A stretch of DNA of 64,000 bases, from positions 372,001-436,000 of the forward strand of contig NZ_CP030082.1 in assembly GCF_006874645.1 (NCBI RefSeq), written 5' to 3'. Below, in pieces: positions 59,426 through 64,000 of this stretch. This stretch comes from Bdellovibrio sp. ZAP7. GTDB taxonomy: Bacteria; Bdellovibrionota; Bdellovibrionia; Bdellovibrionales; Bdellovibrionaceae. A model generated the notes under the pieces. It was not told where the DNA came from. It did no database searches and saw only the letters and a program-made list of their open reading frames with translations. Made by a program: the position numbers and the translations under genes. Each line of letters starts with the position of its first letter. The stretch's first letter is position 1.

Positions 59426-60082
59426 ATGATTACAGAAGGATTCTTTAACTTGGTAGATCTTAAGAAGCGCTCGGACATCCATTATGCTCGAAAAATTTGG
59501 CATATGTCGGCTGTGTTCGCCATGTTCTTGGCCTACGTGTATCTACCCAAAGAAGTTTCACTTTCGCTATTGGTTATCGGTTGGCTTTTATTCGTTCCTT
59601 TTGATTTCTTGCGCCACCGTTACGCAGTCTTAAACGATTTCGCAGTTCACGCCTTCAAGCCTATCATGCGCCAAAGCGAAGTTAAAAAGCTCGCGGGAAC
59701 TACCTTCTTGTTGTCAGGTGTTCTGATTGTTTACGTTATTTTCCCGCGTCCAATCGTGGCTCTAACGTTGTTGTTCTTGGCCTTCGCGGATCCTATCGCC
59801 AGCTATTTTGGAATTCTTTACGGTAAGGACAAAATTTTCGGTCATAAATCCATCCAAGGTTTTATGGCTGCGTTCTTTGTTTGCGCCGCTCTGACTTTAT
59901 CTTTCTTGTTATATCACAACTATCTAACGGATCGCGTGATCGTGGTGAGCTTGCTTGCCGGTCTTGTGGGCGCGTTTGCAGAGTTGATTCCAATCGGAAA
60001 ATTGGATGACAACCTGACGTTGCCGTTGATGAGTGCCGTTGGACTGTCTATCCTCTTTTATTTCTTTGGATTTTTCGCTTAA
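59426..60082 (+). CDS. Diacylglycerol/dolichol-kinase-like membrane protein (CTP-type)
   Basis: A 218-residue polytopic protein with about seven membrane segments. Motifs AFADPIASYFGILYG, GHKSIQGFMAAFF and ELIPIGKLDDNLTLPL are those of the CTP-dependent diacylglycerol or polyprenol kinase family (SEC59-like). It should phosphorylate a lipid alcohol in the inner membrane, possibly feeding the phospholipid genes that follow. The ATG at 59426 is used; a TTG downstream with AGAAGGA upstream is an alternative. A stem CGAGC / GCTCG overlaps the start. Confidence 0.8.
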   Translation: MITEGFFNLVDLKKRSDIHYARKIWHMSAVFAMFLAYVYLPKEVSLSLLVIGWLLFVPFDFLRHRYAVLNDFAVHAFKPIMRQSEVKKLAGTTFLLSGVLIVYVIFPRPIVALTLLFLAFADPIASYFGILYGKDKIFGHKSIQGFMAAFFVCAALTLSFLLYHNYLTDRVIVVSLLAGLVGAFAELIPIGKLDDNLTLPLMSAVGLSILFYFFGFFA

Positions 60083-60100
60083 GTCGGCTAAAACCGATAC

Positions 60101-60964
60101 ATGGCAAACGAACATACAGCAAATTCGCATTTAGATACTGAAGAAGCACGCGCTCAACGCATGCACATGTACATTTATATCCTTCCAAATCTGATGACCA
60201 CTGGAAATCTTTTCTCTGGTTTCTTCGCAGTTATTCAATCCATCAAAGGAAATTTTGAATGGGCAGCATACGCAATCGTCGTCGCAGCTGTATTCGATCA
60301 ATTAGATGGTCGTTTGGCACGGTTGACTCGTTCAACAAGTAAGTTCGGCGCGGAATACGATTCACTTTGTGACCTTGTCAGCTTCGGTATGGCACCGGGT
60401 GTGTTGTTGTTCTTGTGGGCATTGCAACCATTCGGTCGTTTGGGCTGGGTTGCCTGTTTCCTTTTCGTGGCATGCGGAGCTTTGCGCTTGGCTCGTTTTA
60501 ACGTGCAAGCAAACGTGGTCGAGAAAAACTATTTCCAAGGTCTTCCAATTCCGATGGCTGCGGGTATCGTGGCATCTTCTGTCTTGGCGATCAAAGACTT
60601 GGGCTTGGAACCATCCGGCAACTACGGCTTGTTGGTGATGGCGATCTTGCTGGCCTTGGTGATGGTTTCAAACTTCCGTTTCCGCAGCTTTAAAGATTTG
60701 GATTTGAAAGAACGTTTGCCATTCCGCTATTTGATTTTGGGAGTGGGCGTTCTGGTTATCGTCGCACTTCGCCCTGAGGTGATGTTGTTCGTACTGTTCA
60801 TGGGTTACGCCGCTCTTGGTGCCGTTTTCGGTGTCTTCAGATTGGGTAAAAACATCCGTAAGATCAGACCATCAGTTTATGCACCGGCAGCGGTTCATGA
60901 AAGTGACTTAGTCGAAGAGCTTGAGGAAGAGGAAGAGATCAAGAAAGATGAAAAGAAAACTTAA
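60101..60964 (+). CDS. pssA: CDP-diacylglycerol-serine O-phosphatidyltransferase
   Basis: A 287-residue CDP-alcohol phosphatidyltransferase. The family motif is complete: DQLDGRLARLTRSTSKFG, then AEYDSLCDLVS. It has about eight membrane segments, and the fold and length match the Bacillus-type PssA that makes phosphatidylserine, the precursor of phosphatidylethanolamine. The C-terminus carries a long acidic tail (EELEEEEEIKKDE). No psd is in the window. It starts 18 bases after the kinase-like gene, and its last 17 bases overlap asd. Confidence 0.93.
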   Translation: MANEHTANSHLDTEEARAQRMHMYIYILPNLMTTGNLFSGFFAVIQSIKGNFEWAAYAIVVAAVFDQLDGRLARLTRSTSKFGAEYDSLCDLVSFGMAPGVLLFLWALQPFGRLGWVACFLFVACGALRLARFNVQANVVEKNYFQGLPIPMAAGIVASSVLAIKDLGLEPSGNYGLLVMAILLALVMVSNFRFRSFKDLDLKERLPFRYLILGVGVLVIVALRPEVMLFVLFMGYAALGAVFGVFRLGKNIRKIRPSVYAPAAVHESDLVEELEEEEEIKKDEKKT

Positions 60965-61955
60965 AGTAGGCGTCGTTGGCGCGACCGGAATGGTCGGCCA
61001 GACGTTCATGACACTTCTTGCAGAGCGCGAGTTCCCTATTGCGGAACTCCGTCCTTTCGCTTCTGAAAATTCCCTTGGAAAAAAAATCGAGTTGCAAGGT
61101 CAGCAGTGGCCTTGTCAGATTTTAAAAGAAGGCTGTTTCGAAGGTCTTGATCTTGTTTTCTTTTCTTCTGGCGATGATATCTCTGCCGAGTGGGCACCGA
61201 AAGCTGTTAAAGCGGGGGCCTTTGCCGTAGATAACTCTGCTGCTTTCCGTATGGATCCAAACACAGTCTTGATCGTGCCTGAAGTGAACGGTCATCTGTT
61301 GAACAAGGATTCAAAACCGCAAGTGATCGCAAATCCAAACTGCTCCACTATTCAATTGGTGGTGGCATTGAAACCTTTGTCAGAAAAATTCGGCTTGGAT
61401 GAGGTGCGTGTCAGCACTTATCAAGCGGTGAGTGGCGCAGGCCAAGGTGGCTATGATGAGCTGATGGAGCAAACCTCCAAAGCGACTCAAGCTCAGCACG
61501 AACCTAAAACTTTCCCTCACACAATCCTGTTCAATTGCATCCCGCAAATTGGTTCCTTTAATGATGACGGTTTCTGCAGTGAAGAAGTCAAAATCATGAA
61601 AGAGACGCGCAAGATTTTGGGACTGCCCCAATTGAAAGTATCTGCATTCACAGTTCGTATCCCTGCATTGAATGCCCACAGTGAATCTGTTTGGGTGACA
61701 TTGAAAAAAGATACGACACGCGAAGCGATTACGGATGCCCTGGCATCTCATGAAGGTATCGTGGTTCAAGACGACCCTAAAAGAAGCGTTTACCCGCTCG
61801 CAAGAGAAGTTTCTGGTAAAGACCCTGTCTATGTCGGCCGTATCCACCGAGATCCAGAAGATTCCAAGCTATGGATGATGTGGGTGGTATCTGACAATAT
61901 CCGTAAGGGTGCTGCTCTAAACGGTATTCAAATCGCCGAGCAAATATTCTTTTAA
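60948..61955 (+). CDS. asd: Aspartate-semialdehyde dehydrogenase
   Basis: A 335-residue enzyme of lysine, threonine, methionine and diaminopimelate synthesis: reduces aspartyl phosphate to aspartate semialdehyde with NADPH. Rossmann motif GVVGATGMVGQTF, catalytic Cys132 in NPNCSTIQ, AVSGAGQGGYDEL and IPALNAHSESVWV are all present. The ATG at 60948 is preferred (GGAAGAG upstream) over one nine residues earlier. It overlaps pssA by 17 bases, so it is coupled to it. Confidence 0.95.
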   Translation: MKRKLKVGVVGATGMVGQTFMTLLAEREFPIAELRPFASENSLGKKIELQGQQWPCQILKEGCFEGLDLVFFSSGDDISAEWAPKAVKAGAFAVDNSAAFRMDPNTVLIVPEVNGHLLNKDSKPQVIANPNCSTIQLVVALKPLSEKFGLDEVRVSTYQAVSGAGQGGYDELMEQTSKATQAQHEPKTFPHTILFNCIPQIGSFNDDGFCSEEVKIMKETRKILGLPQLKVSAFTVRIPALNAHSESVWVTLKKDTTREAITDALASHEGIVVQDDPKRSVYPLAREVSGKDPVYVGRIHRDPEDSKLWMMWVVSDNIRKGAALNGIQIAEQIFF

Positions 61956-62075
61956 AGGTAGCCTTGCGCCTTAAGTTCGCTACCAACCTCAGAGGGTGGT
62001 ATGACGAAGGTCTGGATGGGTCCCCCATGGTCCGGTTGCTTTGACTAACGGCTCGTCCAGTGGTTCGATAGAGAT

Positions 62076-63389
62076 ATGCGTCTGTTGAAGCTTTCCGCTT
62101 TATTTGCTACGTCCTTTTTCTTGTCGTCGGTTGCGATGGCTGCAGCATTTACGTCAGTCACCATTGGCGGGGCTTCGTACTATGATCTTACAACAACTCC
62201 GACCAAGCCGGTTATCTATGGGGGCTTTGCGGGTTCATGTACGGGTGATGGCAATTCAACTTGCGATAGCTGTACGGGATCTGGACTTACTCCTTGTAAC
62301 AAGAATGCCACGTATCCAACTTTGATTCTAACGATCACCTTAACTGCGGATACAACTCTTCCAACGAATGGAACTGTCACAGTTAAGATCGACGACACCT
62401 CCGTGCAGTTGAATTCGACACCTTATATTTCAGGAAGTTCGCTGACTGTTAAGATGTTGTGGTCGCAGATTTGTTCCAAAGTTCAAGGCGGTACAACGGA
62501 TTGTTCGAATGCTGTGAATTCGGATCTGGTTGTTTCGATTTCGGGTACTGGCACCACAACGACTTCGATCTCTGCAACGATGCAGGTGATTACTTCAGCC
62601 GCTACGACAGCGACTTACGCTGATTGTCCGGAGGGCACGCCAGCAACTGCGAATACTGGTTTCTGCCATTTCACGGCATTCCCTGGTGACTCTAAGATTT
62701 ATACAGATCCCATCGTGTCTGATGGCTATCCAACCAGCACCTCAGGAATTGACTTCAGAGATTTGATTTTCTTTTATGAAGAACAAATTCCTGCAGATGG
62801 AAATGACCCTGCAACGACAGTCGGAAGAATCACGAACGCTTCGCCAACTTCCGTTATACCAGTATCATCAACCGTGTTTCCGCCAGATGTGGATGATCGT
62901 TTAACGGGTCTTACAAATGGAAAAACATATTGTGCCGTTATGGCAAACCGTGACTTGGCTGGAAATATTTATTACTTCACTCCAGCAACCGTAGATCCGA
63001 CAACGTTGTGTGCGACACCTGAACCGGTTGTAGGACTACTTGATGATAAACACTGCTTCATCGCAACCGCGGCTTTCGGCAGTGACATGGCTCCTGAAGT
63101 TCAAAGCTTCCGCGAGTTCAGGAACAAATACTTGATCCCATATGCTTGGGGTCAAAATTTCGTTAAAACGTACTATAAATACAGTCCAAAATACGCAGCA
63201 ATGATCTCGCAAAATGAAACCGCTAAAATCGCCGTGCGCGGTGTTTTGTGGCCGTTGTTATTCTTTGCTCGCTTAAGTGTCGCTTTGGGATTCTGGTTCG
63301 CACTTGCAATCACAGTTTTCGGTTGCTTGACGATTTGGGGCTTGTACCGTCGCTTGATCTTGGGAGAAAACGTTCGGGGTGAACTATGA
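62076..63389 (+). CDS. Exported protein with C-terminal CFI-box domain
   Basis: A 437-residue protein. Signal peptide residues 1-22 (ending SSVAMA). A large extracytoplasmic region (about 23-320) contains Thr-rich, beta-sandwich-like stretches and several Cys pairs, for example CTGDGNSTCDSC. The C-terminal CFI-box starts at Cys327: CFIATAAFGSDMAPEV, then SFREFRNKYL and KTYYKYSPKYA. It ends with one membrane segment (about 405-428) and a basic tail. CFI-box proteins are exported, of unknown role, and common in deltaproteobacteria and relatives. The next gene starts inside the stop codon. Confidence 0.82.
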   Translation: MRLLKLSALFATSFFLSSVAMAAAFTSVTIGGASYYDLTTTPTKPVIYGGFAGSCTGDGNSTCDSCTGSGLTPCNKNATYPTLILTITLTADTTLPTNGTVTVKIDDTSVQLNSTPYISGSSLTVKMLWSQICSKVQGGTTDCSNAVNSDLVVSISGTGTTTTSISATMQVITSAATTATYADCPEGTPATANTGFCHFTAFPGDSKIYTDPIVSDGYPTSTSGIDFRDLIFFYEEQIPADGNDPATTVGRITNASPTSVIPVSSTVFPPDVDDRLTGLTNGKTYCAVMANRDLAGNIYYFTPATVDPTTLCATPEPVVGLLDDKHCFIATAAFGSDMAPEVQSFREFRNKYLIPYAWGQNFVKTYYKYSPKYAAMISQNETAKIAVRGVLWPLLFFARLSVALGFWFALAITVFGCLTIWGLYRRLILGENVRGEL

Positions 63390-64000
63390 AATCGTTATGG
63401 TTGGTCTTAGTTGCCTTGCTTGCTGTTTCGATTTTTCACACCGCAAATGCCCAAACGAAAACGAAAGAATCAGCTCCTAAAGAGCCACCATTCGTTGAAG
63501 AAAGCGAATTCGATGCTCCACCAGCCGCTTCAGTGGATCCTTTGCAATCTGAAACGGACGATGCTGCAAGTATCGAAAACGAAATTCTGCAAAGTGGTGG
63601 CGAGCCGGTGGCAACTCCGCCGCCTGCTTCCAACACTGTTGATTTAAACAAAGATGTTCCTGAAGCCGGTTCTTCACTTCCAGATGATTTGATCCTTGAA
63701 GACGAAGCTCCAGCGATCGCAGCACCTAATAATGAAATTCCATCCAGCGATGCTCCGATCGAAGAACCAGTCCGCGTAAAACCTGCCCCTGTCGTTTACA
63801 GCAACGAAGTGGTTCGCAAATCTCCATCGGGTGGCGTTGAGTACATTCATCATCCCCAAGCAGCTGTCGGTTTGATTCGTATCGAAAAAGACGGCACCTA
63901 CGTTTATAAAACAAAAGACAAAGGTGAAGTTAAGTCGACTGGTTCCTTCCGTTTCGGCGCGATGGATGCACCGATCATCAAAGCCGCTGACGGCGTGACA
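63386..64000 (+). CDS. Exported protein, N-terminal part, coupled to the CFI-box gene
   Basis: The first 205 codons of a gene that runs off the window. Signal peptide residues 1-22 (MKSLWLVLVALLAVSIFHTANA), then a disordered acidic Pro/Ala/Ser/Glu stretch (about 25-135) and the beginning of a beta-rich domain (VGLIRIEKDGTYVYKTKDK). ATG overlaps the CFI-box gene stop codon (ATGA), so the two are translated together and probably work together on the surface. I do not recognise the family. Confidence 0.8.
   Translation, partial: MKSLWLVLVALLAVSIFHTANAQTKTKESAPKEPPFVEESEFDAPPAASVDPLQSETDDAASIENEILQSGGEPVATPPPASNTVDLNKDVPEAGSSLPDDLILEDEAPAIAAPNNEIPSSDAPIEEPVRVKPAPVVYSNEVVRKSPSGGVEYIHHPQAAVGLIRIEKDGTYVYKTKDKGEVKSTGSFRFGAMDAPIIKAADGVT

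Overview
This 64 kb window reads like the chromosome of a predatory Bdellovibrio or a close relative. That is an inference from gene content: two short tandem flagellin genes, a DivIVA gene in a Gram-negative setting (yggS-proC-divIVA-yggU order), several secreted nutrient-harvesting genes, many outer-membrane barrels and FHA proteins, and a single RAYT-like gene of the kind common in these genomes. The DNA is moderate in GC and gene-dense. I see no rRNA, tRNA, CRISPR array, prophage or intact insertion sequence.

Layout. 1-9957: the end of a TonB-like gene, a PP2C phosphatase, an M23 endopeptidase, secreted proteins of unknown role (one with a long Asn/Gln-rich segment), a thiolase / SDR-like / hotdog-thioesterase operon, and an HD phosphohydrolase. 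9958-12640: two flagellin genes separated by a 559-base, hairpin-rich gap; the second is preceded by a five-codon leader ORF. 12725-19582: a one-heme secreted protein, a small secreted protein, then leftward rnr-ABC1 kinase-lysR with a long rnr/kinase overlap. 19670-24539: outer-membrane barrels, a small periplasmic coil and a chemoreceptor. 24764-30212: a leftward BMP-type nucleoside ABC importer whose last gene is a secreted S1/P1 nuclease. 30475-33812: a Crp-like regulator, TrmO, a 2OG-Fe(II) oxygenase and an anchored protein. 33986-39796: valS, a second porin, an MFS-rhodanese pair. 39820-45395: a barrel with a lysine-rich tail, yggU-divIVA-proC-yggS, the RAYT-like gene, another barrel and maf.

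45425-52094 is the most unusual block: six rightward genes that touch or overlap (TadC-like, DUF192, three membrane-anchored FHA proteins, and a PP2C-fold protein that has lost its metal-binding aspartates). It looks like a phosphothreonine-reading complex tied to a Tad-type machine. 52095-64000: a degenerate sulfatase-fold protein, an ExbB/ExbD pair, a small secreted protein with a textbook sigma-28 promoter, a sugar-dehydrogenase/cytochrome lipoprotein, an MFS exporter, phospholipid genes (DAG-kinase-like, pssA), asd, and a CFI-box surface protein coupled to a gene that runs off the end.

Together the genes suggest a motile cell that digests and imports nucleosides and has heavy envelope and signalling investment. 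The best leads are the FHA/TadC/pseudophosphatase operon, the nuclease-importer operon, two promoters that place the transcript start at or next to the ATG (sigma-70-like at 43538, sigma-28 at 55281), and the structured RNA region between the flagellin genes. All functional calls are by eye; no database search was run.
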